DNA of 9,793 nt from Candidatus Zixiibacteriota bacterium (GTDB lineage: Bacteria; Zixibacteria; MSB-5A5; GN15; FEB-12), in the NCBI GenBank assembly GCA_023132995.1, contig JAGLXI010000092.1:1-9793 (forward strand). Reading direction: 5' to 3'. Under the pieces are notes generated by a model. That model worked only from the letters and a program-made list of their open reading frames with translations. It searched no databases and was not told the origin of the DNA. Positions 1-6,364 of this stretch are shown one piece after another (positions within the stretch are counted from its first letter, which is position 1; each line of letters begins with the position of its first letter). The position numbers and the translations under genes were made by a program.

Positions 1-260
1 TGCGGAAGGCAATGGATTTCGGGTTCCAATCGCTGTTGGTCGAGGGTGGCGCCGAACTGGCCACTTCATTTGTGAAATCCGGTCTCGTTGACAAGTACGT
101 CGTTATAACGGCACCCGTTATTCTGGGCAAGGGAGTTAACGCAATCGGCGAGTTGAACGTGCGCACGGTTGCCGACGGTATATACTTCGACGATTACATG
201 GTGGAAAAGAGCGGTGGCGACTGCGTCTTTGTCGGTTACCCCGGCAGGAAGGTCAGGTAG
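1..260 (+). CDS. ribD: Riboflavin biosynthesis protein RibD, C-terminal (reductase) end, partial
   Basis: This is the last ~86 codons of a gene that begins left of the window (reading phase starts at base 3, stop TAG 258-260). The peptide LLVEGGAELATSF followed by VDKYVVITAPVILGKG matches the end of the RibD reductase domain (5-amino-6-(5-phosphoribosylamino)uracil reductase, dihydrofolate-reductase fold). There the LVEGG segment helps bind NADPH, and the APVILG segment leads into the last strands. Family knowledge: RibD is usually bifunctional, with an N-terminal deaminase and a C-terminal reductase that carry out the second and third steps from GTP. The deaminase half is outside the window, so I cannot tell whether it is present or is a separate gene. 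The gene is followed after only 4 bases by ribE, so it is part of the same operon. The ATG at 12 is internal, not a start. Confidence 0.9.
   Translation, partial: RKAMDFGFQSLLVEGGAELATSFVKSGLVDKYVVITAPVILGKGVNAIGELNVRTVADGIYFDDYMVEKSGGDCVFVGYPGRKVR
246..258 (+). promoter_or_regulatory. Ribosome binding site for ribE (GTG start)
   Basis: AGGAAGG (246-252) and a second AGG (255-257) lie inside the 3' end of ribD, 12 and 7 bases before GTG 265. They support the GTG at 265 as the start, rather than any of the longer in-frame extensions into ribD. Confidence 0.55.
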
Positions 261-264
261 CGTT

Positions 265-900
265 GTGTTTACGGGTCTGGTTGAGACAACGGGAACCGTT
301 CGGGATATCAGGCGGCGGGGAGACTACCGGGTGCTGTCGATTGCCGCCCCTTCGCAGGGCGAGCCTTTCGATGTCGGTGAGTCAGTTGCCTGTGACGGCG
401 CCTGCCTGACGGTTGTGTCATCGACGGAAGGGTCGTTCGTGATCGAAGCCTCCGGGGAGACAGCGAGCAGAACAACGCTGAAGGACTACCGGGCCGGTTC
501 GGTGGTCAACGTGGAGCGAGCAGTGAAGGCAGGCGGTCGGCTTGGCGGCCACCTGGTCAGCGGGCATATCGATGATGTTGGTGTGGTCGACTACCTGCGC
601 CCCGCGGGGGAGTCTCTGGTATTGGCGGTGAGGTTTGCCCGGCGCTTCGATCCGTTGGTTATCGAGAAGGGCTCCGTTGCCATCGACGGCGTGTCGCTTA
701 CAATAAACGATATCCGGTCCGGCTGGTTGAGTGTGAATATAATTCCCCACACGGCCCGCGTGACGACACTCGGGTCGCTCAAGGTATCCGATAGGGTCAA
801 CCTTGAATTTGATATGATCGGCAAGTATGTACTCAAAATGATCAATACCCAAGGAGCGGAATCGCTCACGATGGAAAAACTGAGAGGAAGTGGATGGTGA
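265..900 (+). CDS. ribE: Riboflavin synthase, alpha chain
   Basis: Riboflavin synthase performs the last step of the pathway, dismutating two molecules of 6,7-dimethyl-8-ribityllumazine to riboflavin and a pyrimidinedione that is recycled by RibH. The product is 211 residues, normal for the family (about 200-220). It shows the internal duplication of two lumazine-binding barrels. The first runs from the invariant N-terminus (M)FTGLVE through ACDGACLTV (42-50). The second starts near GGRLGGHLVSGHID (90-103) and contains KGSVAIDGVSLTIN (135-148) and IPHTARVTTLG. The start is set as GTG 265 because the family begins at exactly MFTGLVE and because AGG-rich sequence precedes it; the open frame extends further upstream only by overlapping ribD. 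The gene ends one base before the ribBA start. No key motif is missing. The symbol follows Bacillus-type naming; the same protein is called RibC in some species. Confidence 0.96.
   Translation: MFTGLVETTGTVRDIRRRGDYRVLSIAAPSQGEPFDVGESVACDGACLTVVSSTEGSFVIEASGETASRTTLKDYRAGSVVNVERAVKAGGRLGGHLVSGHIDDVGVVDYLRPAGESLVLAVRFARRFDPLVIEKGSVAIDGVSLTINDIRSGWLSVNIIPHTARVTTLGSLKVSDRVNLEFDMIGKYVLKMINTQGAESLTMEKLRGSGW
884..890 (+). promoter_or_regulatory. Ribosome binding site for ribBA
   Basis: GAGGAAG lies within the last codons of ribE, 11 bases before ATG 902. An in-frame GTG at 890 overlaps this purine run and would have no usable spacing, so the ATG at 902 is preferred. The spacing is slightly long, so translational coupling to the ribE stop (898-900) probably helps. 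Confidence 0.5.
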
Positions 901-901
901 A

Positions 902-2122
902 ATGAGCAGCAACAACGGTGTCAAATTCAATACGATTCCTGAGGCCATAGAAGATATCAGGGCCGGTAAGTTCGTGGTTGTGGTGGACGACGAAGACCGT
1001 GAGAACGAGGGTGATCTAATAATGGCGGCCGAGAGCGTGACGCCTGAGACGGTGAATTTCTTCGCCAGCCACGGGCGAGGTTTGATATGCTGCTGTATGA
1101 CGCACAAGAACATTGACAGACTCAGGTTGCATCCGATGGTCGAGGAGAATACCGCCCTGTTGGGTACCCGTTTCACGGTGTCGGTTGACGCCGTGAAAGG
1201 CACCAGCACCGGTATTTCCGCTTACGATCGGGCGCTGACGATCAAGTGCCTGGTTGACGAGAACTCGCGACCGGAGGACCTGGCACGGCCCGGCCATGTC
1301 TTCCCCATTCAGGCTCTCAAGGGCGGGGTGCTCGCGCGCGCGGGTCACACGGAAGCCTCCACCGACCTGGCACGCCTGGCCGGTTTCAAGCCAGTCGGCG
1401 TATTATGTGAGATCATGGACGACGATGGAACCATGGCCCGGGTCCCGAGACTGGTCAGATTTTGCAAGGAGCACAATCTCAAGCTGATCTCGATCCACGA
1501 CCTAATCGCCTATCGGCGTCATACAGAGAAGCTCGTGTACAAAGTTGAGACTGTAGACCTTCCCACAGACTACGGTCACTTCGACCTGCACCTGTATCGA
1601 TCGGACATCGATGACCACCATCACCTGGCCCTGACGAGAGGGGACGTCGCTGGCAAGAAGAACGTACTGGTGAGGGTCCATTCGAGTTGCCTCACGGGCG
1701 ACGTTTTCGCCTCGCGGCGCTGCGACTGCGGAAGTCAGCTTCATGCAGCCATGCGGGCCGTGGATGAGGAAGGCTTAGGGGTGGTGCTTTATATGCGGCA
1801 GGAAGGACGCGGAATCGGGCTGGCCAACAAGATTCTTGCCTACAAGCTGCAGGAAGCCGGGCGCGACACGGTCGAGGCCAACGAAGAGTTGGGTTTTGAG
1901 GCCGACTTGCGGGACTATGGTATTGGAGCGCAAATCCTGGTTGATCTGGAGCTAAGCTCAATCCGCCTGCTGACCAACAACCCCAAGAAGCTGGTAGGTT
2001 TGAAAGGGTATGGCCTGGAGATTACGGAACGGGTGCCGCTTCAGATAGAACCGTCGGAGTACAATCAGGTATACCTCGAAACGAAACGGGACAAACTGGG
2101 GCATTTGCTCAACCTCAAGTAG
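902..2122 (+). CDS. ribBA: Bifunctional 3,4-dihydroxy-2-butanone-4-phosphate synthase / GTP cyclohydrolase II
   Basis: A two-domain enzyme that supplies both precursors of riboflavin. The N-terminal half (about residues 8-205) converts ribulose 5-phosphate to 3,4-dihydroxy-2-butanone 4-phosphate and formate. It has the acidic metal-binding loop DDEDRENEGD (29-38), GRGLICC, TGISAYDRALTI, RPGHVFPI, the ARAGHTEAS segment, and CEIMDDDGTMAR. The C-terminal half (about 210-400) is GTP cyclohydrolase II, with the zinc-binding pattern C263-x10-C274-x-C276 (SSCLTGDVFASRRCDC), RQEGRGIGL, DLRDYGIGAQIL and LLTNNPKKL. Both halves keep the motifs expected for activity, unlike some RibBA homologues in which one domain is degenerate. 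Length is 406 residues, normal for the fusion. The start ATG 902 lies one base after the ribE stop. It sits between ribE and ribH, as in Bacillus-type rib operons. Any control by an FMN riboswitch would lie upstream of ribD, outside the window. Confidence 0.97.
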   Translation: MSSNNGVKFNTIPEAIEDIRAGKFVVVVDDEDRENEGDLIMAAESVTPETVNFFASHGRGLICCCMTHKNIDRLRLHPMVEENTALLGTRFTVSVDAVKGTSTGISAYDRALTIKCLVDENSRPEDLARPGHVFPIQALKGGVLARAGHTEASTDLARLAGFKPVGVLCEIMDDDGTMARVPRLVRFCKEHNLKLISIHDLIAYRRHTEKLVYKVETVDLPTDYGHFDLHLYRSDIDDHHHLALTRGDVAGKKNVLVRVHSSCLTGDVFASRRCDCGSQLHAAMRAVDEEGLGVVLYMRQEGRGIGLANKILAYKLQEAGRDTVEANEELGFEADLRDYGIGAQILVDLELSSIRLLTNNPKKLVGLKGYGLEITERVPLQIEPSEYNQVYLETKRDKLGHLLNLK

Positions 2123-2124
2123 AC

Positions 2125-2129
2125 AGGAG
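2125..2129 (+). promoter_or_regulatory. Ribosome binding site for ribH
   Basis: AGGAG lies 8 bases before ATG 2138, the best-spaced Shine-Dalgarno in the left block. It rules out the in-frame GTG at 2129, which overlaps the AGGAG itself, and sets the ribH start. Confidence 0.75.
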
Positions 2130-2137
2130 TGCAAGCA

Positions 2138-2608
2138 ATGAGTCATAAGGTTTTCGAAGGCAAGCTTGAAGCGGCCGGACAGAGATTCGGCCTGGTAGTT
2201 ACTCGGTTCAACAACTTCTTCACCGACAAACTGCTCGATGGCGCTTTGGACTGCCTCAGGCGTCACGGTGCCGACGAGGGCAACATCGGTGTCGCCTACG
2301 TGCCAGGTGCGTTCGAGGTACCCTATGCCGCCGCCAGGATGGCCAACTCAGGTAACTACGACGCCGTCATCTGCCTTGGTGCCGTAGTGCGGGGAGACAC
2401 GCCGCATTTCGATTACATAGCCGGCGAGTCGGCCAAGGGCATCGCCCGCATTGCGCTCGACAGCGGTATCCCGGTGATCTATGGCATGGTGACGGCCGAT
2501 ACGCTGGAACAGGCGATTGAGCGTTCCGGCACCAAGGCGGGCAACAAAGGCTGGGACGCCGCCGCCGCCGCGATAGAAATGATCAACCTGTATCACAGCC
2601 TGGATTGA
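2138..2608 (+). CDS. ribH: 6,7-dimethyl-8-ribityllumazine synthase
   Basis: Lumazine synthase condenses 5-amino-6-ribitylamino-uracil with 3,4-dihydroxy-2-butanone 4-phosphate, joining the RibD and RibBA branches to make the RibE substrate. The protein is 156 residues, the usual length. Family motifs appear in order: VVTRFNNFFTDKLLDGAL near the N-terminus, VPGAFEVPYAAARMA, GAVVRGDTPHFDYIA with R85 and the catalytic-site His90, GMVTADTLEQAIERSGTKAGNKGWDAA, and a C-terminal helix IEMINLYHSL. The family commonly assembles as 60-subunit icosahedra or pentamers; the sequence does not say which here. Five consecutive alanine codons (four GCC, then GCG) follow WD near residue 141, where homologues also have an alanine-rich helix. 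The stop overlaps a possible TTG start of nusB, consistent with coupled translation. Confidence 0.97.
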   Translation: MSHKVFEGKLEAAGQRFGLVVTRFNNFFTDKLLDGALDCLRRHGADEGNIGVAYVPGAFEVPYAAARMANSGNYDAVICLGAVVRGDTPHFDYIAGESAKGIARIALDSGIPVIYGMVTADTLEQAIERSGTKAGNKGWDAAAAAIEMINLYHSLD

Positions 2609-2625
2609 GTCTATTGAGTATCAAG

Positions 2626-3045
2626 GTGTCCCTCCGTCACCGGGCGCGCGAACTCGTGTTGCAGGCGTTGTATGCGTCTGAACAGGGTGACGCGGCTCCG
2701 AACGAGGACTTCTCGAATATCGTCGACGCCGAACCGCTGCCCGCTCGAGCGCTGCAGTTTGCCCACCAACTGTATGACCTGACGCGGATGCATCGCCAAT
2801 GGGCCGACGAGCGGATCAGTCAACTGGCCGAGAACTGGGAGATCAACCGGATGGCGGCCGTCGATCTTGCCATTCTGCGCATGGCGATAGTGGAACTGCA
2901 ACACATTGTCGACGTGCCGGTCAAAGTAGTCCTGAACGAGGCTATCGAACTGGCCAAGACGTTTTCCACCGATGATTCGTCGGCGTTCGTGAACGGTATC
3001 CTCGACAACTTCGTCAAGCAGATGGAGGATTCCTCACGGGATTAG
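2626..3045 (+). CDS. nusB: Transcription antitermination factor NusB
   Basis: NusB binds boxA RNA together with ribosomal protein S10 (NusE) in the antitermination complex that supports rRNA transcription. The N-terminus SLRHRARELVLQALYASEQGD matches the first RNA-binding helix of NusB. The conserved C-terminal block is complete: NRMAAVDLAILRMAIVELQ, then DVPVKVVLNEAIELAKTF, then DDSSAFVNGILDNFVKQ. From GTG 2626 the protein is 139 residues, the typical family length. The start is uncertain. In-frame TTG codons at 2605 and 2614 would add 7 or 4 residues, and the one at 2605 overlaps the ribH stop as TTGA. None of the three has a strong Shine-Dalgarno. I prefer 2626 because homologues begin close to the xRRxARELALQALY motif. 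Position after ribH is a common bacterial arrangement and suggests co-transcription with the rib genes. Confidence 0.93.
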   Translation: MSLRHRARELVLQALYASEQGDAAPNEDFSNIVDAEPLPARALQFAHQLYDLTRMHRQWADERISQLAENWEINRMAAVDLAILRMAIVELQHIVDVPVKVVLNEAIELAKTFSTDDSSAFVNGILDNFVKQMEDSSRD

Positions 3046-3058
3046 CTGTAACGTGCGG

Positions 3059-3102
3059 CTGACCGGCAGTCCTGTTCAGCGTGTGCGGTCGGGGCCGGTC
3101 AG
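3059..3102 (+). terminator. GC-rich hairpin after nusB, possible transcription end
   Basis: CTGACCGGC (3059-3067) and GCCGGTCAG (3094-3102) form a perfect 9-bp stem around a 26-base loop, 14 bases after the nusB stop. A shorter alternative pairs GACCG (3061-3065) with CGGTC (3086-3090). There is no U-run afterwards, so this is not a classical intrinsic terminator. It could be a Rho-dependent end, an mRNA-stabilising 3' structure, or chance in GC-rich DNA. Its place between two differently promoted blocks favours a 3' end. Confidence 0.4.
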
Positions 3103-3138
3103 GTGCATCGGTGGTAATTGCCGATCTGCAAAAGGAAC

Positions 3139-3166
3139 TGGACAGGCGACATAAACCTGCTATATT
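3139..3166 (+). promoter_or_regulatory. Sigma70-type promoter for the glycosylation cassette
   Basis: The -35 box TGGACA (3139-3144) matches TTGACA at 5 of 6 positions. The -10 box TATATT (3161-3166) matches TATAAT at 5 of 6. The spacer is 16 bases. Transcription would start near 3173, giving a leader of about 70 bases before ATG 3242. This AT-rich patch stands out in GC-rich surroundings and is the best promoter match I found in the window. No start site has been shown, and in FCB-type bacteria the primary sigma factor may prefer a different -35/-10 consensus. Confidence 0.55.
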
Positions 3167-3176
3167 GCAACTCTTT

Positions 3177-3217
3177 AGGAGGCCGCCGCACGCCGTCAGG
3201 GAAGAAGATACGGCGGC
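3177..3217 (+). promoter_or_regulatory. Leader with orphan AGGAGG and two mutually exclusive stems
   Basis: A perfect AGGAGG (3177-3182) occurs just after the predicted transcription start, but no ATG, GTG or TTG follows within usable distance. It shares its last base with a 7-bp perfect stem, GCCGCCG (3182-3188) with CGGCGGC (3211-3217). A competing 6-bp stem pairs CGCCGT (3191-3196) with ACGGCG (3210-3215); both use the same right arm. The real start at 3242 has no recognisable Shine-Dalgarno of its own. The leader may therefore control or replace normal initiation, but this is inference; no known riboswitch class was recognised. Confidence 0.3.
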
Positions 3218-3241
3218 ATAGCTCTCGACCGGTCCTTGTGG

Positions 3242-6200
3242 ATGAAAAGCAGTTCTCGCTACAACCTCGACATCACCAATGCTATCATCGGCTTTGGCAT
3301 CTGGTTTCTGAGCTTTTCCGTCTACTATCTTACTAAGGCCGCTACGTTATCATTCTGGGACTGCGGTGAATTCATCGCCGCCGGTTATGTCTTGGGCATA
3401 CCCCATCCGCCCGGATCACCCCTGTGGGTCATGGTCGGACGCATCTTCAGCGTTCTGCCGATTTCCTCCGATATTGCCGTGCGCGTGAATATGCTGTCCG
3501 GCTTCTGCTCGTCGTTCACGGCGCTGTTCGGTTACCTGGCCGTCGTGCGTATTCTCCGGATCTGGTTTGGACTTGACCAGAGCGTCTACAGCCGGCTGCT
3601 GATTTACGGCGGGGCGGCGTCGGGAGCCTTGTTTCTCGCTTTCGGTTTCACGAATTGGACTAACTCGGTGGAGGCCGAAGTCTACGGCATGTCCATGATG
3701 TTGATGATGGCCGTGCTGTGGCTGACATTGCTCTATCTCGAACATCGGGGCACCGCCTTTGCCGAACGGATCATGCTGCTGATCGTCTTTTTAGCCTTTC
3801 TGGGCATCGGCGTTCACATGATCGTGTTCCTGGTCTTCCCGGTAGCGACCCTCGTTTTCATTATCAGGAAAGAAGCCGGTAGCACAACCTGGTTTACGGC
3901 CGCGCTCTTTTTCGCCGCTGAACTGTACTTGGTATTCGTTCTCTCGTCCCTGCCCGGCGAACTGCCCTGGTATCTGCCGGTGACTATGGTGTTCGTGTTT
4001 TACCTTTTCTACGTGTTCTCCTTTGACCGTATTCCGCGCCTGTTGCTCTATGTCGGCGGCGGTTTCCTGCTGGCCACGGCCCCCGGGTGGGTGACGGCAA
4101 TCAACATGGTGGGGAAAGCGTACGGTGTTTCCGATGTGGTTGGCGGCAGTGCCCAGCAGGCCTTGACAATTGTGGCCCAGGTGGCGATGGCAGCTTTGAT
4201 ATTGACCGGGCTTTATTGTCTCTCGAAGTACTTGGGCAAGAGCGTCACCGGCGCTCGGCGGAGAGTATATCTGACGACGGCTTCTTTCACCCTGGCCGCA
4301 GGGATCGCGTCGGCGCTGCTGTCGGCGCCGAAGGGCTACGTGACCTTTCTGATCCTCTCTGCAATCATGGCCGCGGTGGTTTCGGCGTTCCAATGGCGGC
4401 ACGTACACTGGCCTATATTAACGGCGGCCGCGGGCGTGTCGCTGGTGGTTGTGGACCTGCGACTGTTTGCCGTTGGCCTTGGTGTGGCGGCGGTGGCGTT
4501 ACTTGCAATGGGTCTGGGAGGCCGTCTGCCGCGGTGGCGGTCCGGTCTGATGATTCTTGTCATGGCCGTAGCCGGCTTTTCCGTGCACCTGTTCATTCCG
4601 ATCCGGTCGGCGCAGCAGCCTTCTCTTAATGAGAACAACCCTTCTGAGTCCCTGCAAGCGACGGTCAATTTCATTGAGCGAAAGCAATATGGTACGCAGT
4701 CGATGATCGAAAGAATGTTCATGCGCCGGGCGGACTGGGGCAACCAGTTCGGCAACTGCCGGCGGATGGGTTACTGGGGCTTCTTTCAACAGCAGTACGG
4801 TCTTGGGGGTTCAAAGTTCGTGCTGCTTCTGCTGCTGGGTTTGTTCGGAATCTGGGAGGTTGTTCGTCGTTCCCCGGTAGCGGGGTGGCCGCTGGTGGTT
4901 CTCCTGCTATTTTCAACTGTGGGTCTGGTGCTGTATATGAATTTCGCGGACGGGACACGCCAGGGTATCGGTACCGGGCCCGATCACATTGAGGTGCGCG
5001 ATCGGGACTATTTCTTTACGCCCGGTTTCGTTCTTTTCGGCCTGGCGATCGGGATCGGGTCCGCGATAGCCGTTCAATACATTCGCAGCAGTGTCAGGCG
5101 GTTTTCAGCCCTCCCGAGGAAGACAGTTCTGACCGGTGTTCTTGCGGTGCTGCTCTTGCCGGGTTACGCGTTGGGTGTGAATTACTACTATTGCGACCGC
5201 TCACGGAACTTCATCCCCTACGACTACGCCTGGAATCTCCTGGACTCGGCTGATGAGAACGCCGTCCTGTTTACCAACGGGGACAATGACACCTTTCCGC
5301 TCTGGTGCCTGCAGGAGGTCTACGGTGTGCGCACCGACGTCAAGGTCGTCAACCTGTCGCTGGCCAACCTGCGCTGGTACATCAAGCAGCTTCAAAGCAA
5401 TTTAGGACTTGATCTGGGCTGGAGCGACGAGCAAATTGACCGACTGCGGCCTTTTCGCGTGCCCGACAGCGTCACCATTCGCGCCCGCGGCCAGGTGATT
5501 AACAGGTCCGTCTATGGGTTTCTCGCCCTGAGTAGCGCGGAACTTGACAGTGTATATGAAAATGCCGGCGTTCCCTATGGGGCCGCGTTTCCACTCCGCG
5601 CGCAGGTAGTGGACAAGTTGATCTACAGCCGGCTGGGAAGGGAACCGATCAATTTCTCGGTTACCTCGGGTCGCGGCTCGCGGGTTTATCTGGGTCGGCG
5701 AATCGACAGTCTCCTGTCGTTGAACGGTATGATGTGGCGGGTCAATGAGACGGGAACGGCGATTCGGGCCGATTTGGAATCGTCCGTGGATTTCTTCACC
5801 AGACCCGGTCGGTTCAGCGCTCGCGGAGTCAATGACCCTACGATCTACAAGAACGAGTCCACCCGTCGGCTGGTCAGCAACTTCACCAACGGTTTCCTTC
5901 TGGTGGCGGATTCTCTGCGCGCCCGCGGTGATATCGGGCAGGCGGAAGAACTTGCCCGGCTGGCCGTGGAACAGATGCCGCTCTCGGCGGACGCGGTGGA
6001 GTTTCTGGCCGGGATCTACGGGCAGCAGGGCCGGGTAGAGGACCTGTCGGCCCTTTGCCGAGACGCCGTGGCTGGAGACAGAAGAACCCTTGCCTTGATG
6101 CTGGCGCTGGCGCACCGCCAGGCCGGAGAAGACTTAAGAGCCGAGCAACTGCTGGACAGCCTGCTGACTGCCGATGCGACCTACCGGGCGGCCTTTGAGG

Positions 6201-6364
6201 AACTGGTCCGGCTCTACTACGAGACCAACCAGGTGAGCAGCATGGACGTGCTGTTAAAGCGATGGCTGCGGTCGAATCCCGGTGACAGGCGAGCCAGGTT
6301 GATGCTTGAGGAACTACGCCGGGGACTCGACTCGTTCGACTCCGCGCGAGGGGGCGACCGGTGA
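3242..6364 (+). CDS. DUF2723/TMEM260-like (GT117) membrane O-mannosyltransferase-like protein with TPR-like C-terminus
   Basis: A 1040-residue integral membrane protein. The N-terminus has a membrane segment (about 14-33), then the family signature SFWDCGEFIAAGYVLGIPHPPGSPLW, with D40 and E43 in the predicted first outer loop and HPPG at 55-58. In GT-C enzymes acidic residues in this loop are catalytic. A second family motif, NSVEAEVYGMSM, follows. About 16-18 hydrophobic segments extend to near residue 645. After them comes a soluble extracytoplasmic part beginning with TNGDNDTFPLWCLQEVYGVRTDVKVVNLSL (N679-W688 is the core), and a helical, TPR-like tail (about 880-1035: AEELARLAVEQMPLSADAVEFLAGIY and similar repeats). 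Family knowledge: eukaryotic TMEM260 is a protein O-mannosyltransferase; bacterial homologues are mostly uncharacterised, so sugar and target are inferred. ATG 3242 is preferred over TTG 3236, although neither has a Shine-Dalgarno. It ends in a GTGA overlap with the next gene. First gene after the predicted promoter. Confidence 0.88.
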   Translation: MKSSSRYNLDITNAIIGFGIWFLSFSVYYLTKAATLSFWDCGEFIAAGYVLGIPHPPGSPLWVMVGRIFSVLPISSDIAVRVNMLSGFCSSFTALFGYLAVVRILRIWFGLDQSVYSRLLIYGGAASGALFLAFGFTNWTNSVEAEVYGMSMMLMMAVLWLTLLYLEHRGTAFAERIMLLIVFLAFLGIGVHMIVFLVFPVATLVFIIRKEAGSTTWFTAALFFAAELYLVFVLSSLPGELPWYLPVTMVFVFYLFYVFSFDRIPRLLLYVGGGFLLATAPGWVTAINMVGKAYGVSDVVGGSAQQALTIVAQVAMAALILTGLYCLSKYLGKSVTGARRRVYLTTASFTLAAGIASALLSAPKGYVTFLILSAIMAAVVSAFQWRHVHWPILTAAAGVSLVVVDLRLFAVGLGVAAVALLAMGLGGRLPRWRSGLMILVMAVAGFSVHLFIPIRSAQQPSLNENNPSESLQATVNFIERKQYGTQSMIERMFMRRADWGNQFGNCRRMGYWGFFQQQYGLGGSKFVLLLLLGLFGIWEVVRRSPVAGWPLVVLLLFSTVGLVLYMNFADGTRQGIGTGPDHIEVRDRDYFFTPGFVLFGLAIGIGSAIAVQYIRSSVRRFSALPRKTVLTGVLAVLLLPGYALGVNYYYCDRSRNFIPYDYAWNLLDSADENAVLFTNGDNDTFPLWCLQEVYGVRTDVKVVNLSLANLRWYIKQLQSNLGLDLGWSDEQIDRLRPFRVPDSVTIRARGQVINRSVYGFLALSSAELDSVYENAGVPYGAAFPLRAQVVDKLIYSRLGREPINFSVTSGRGSRVYLGRRIDSLLSLNGMMWRVNETGTAIRADLESSVDFFTRPGRFSARGVNDPTIYKNESTRRLVSNFTNGFLLVADSLRARGDIGQAEELARLAVEQMPLSADAVEFLAGIYGQQGRVEDLSALCRDAVAGDRRTLALMLALAHRQAGEDLRAEQLLDSLLTADATYRAAFEELVRLYYETNQVSSMDVLLKRWLRSNPGDRRARLMLEELRRGLDSFDSARGGDR

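Noticed and set aside
169..264. N-terminal extension of ribE upstream of GTG 265
   Set aside because: It overlaps the end of ribD, and the family begins at MFTGLVE, which is exactly at 265.
418..1209. Long minus-strand open frame (263 codons) opposite ribE/ribBA
   Set aside because: It lies wholly opposite two certain genes with all family motifs intact, and its peptide resembles no known domain. It is a shadow of GC-rich codon use. The same applies to the other minus-strand frames, including 3791-4408, 5402-6115, 5883-6380, 6217-6720 and 7299-7802.
2558..2572. GCC-type triplet run in ribH encoding five alanines, as a possible microsatellite
   Set aside because: It falls in an alanine-rich helix common to lumazine synthases, keeps frame, and is too short to call a repeat.
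3106..3124. ATCGG / CCGAT inverted pair just upstream of the predicted -35 box, as a possible operator
   Set aside because: Only 5-base arms around a 9-base spacer; this is expected by chance, and no matching regulator is encoded in the window.
3118..3336. Small + strand open frame (72 codons) starting at a TTG in the intergenic gap
   Set aside because: It spans the predicted promoter, has no Shine-Dalgarno, and runs about 95 bases into the DUF2723 gene in another frame. The peptide has no recognisable domain.
4087..4629. 180-codon + strand open frame inside the DUF2723 gene, and similar ones at 6480-6857 and 7661-7924
   Set aside because: Each lies within a clearly coding gene in another frame, with low-complexity G/R-rich peptide and no ribosome binding site or domain.
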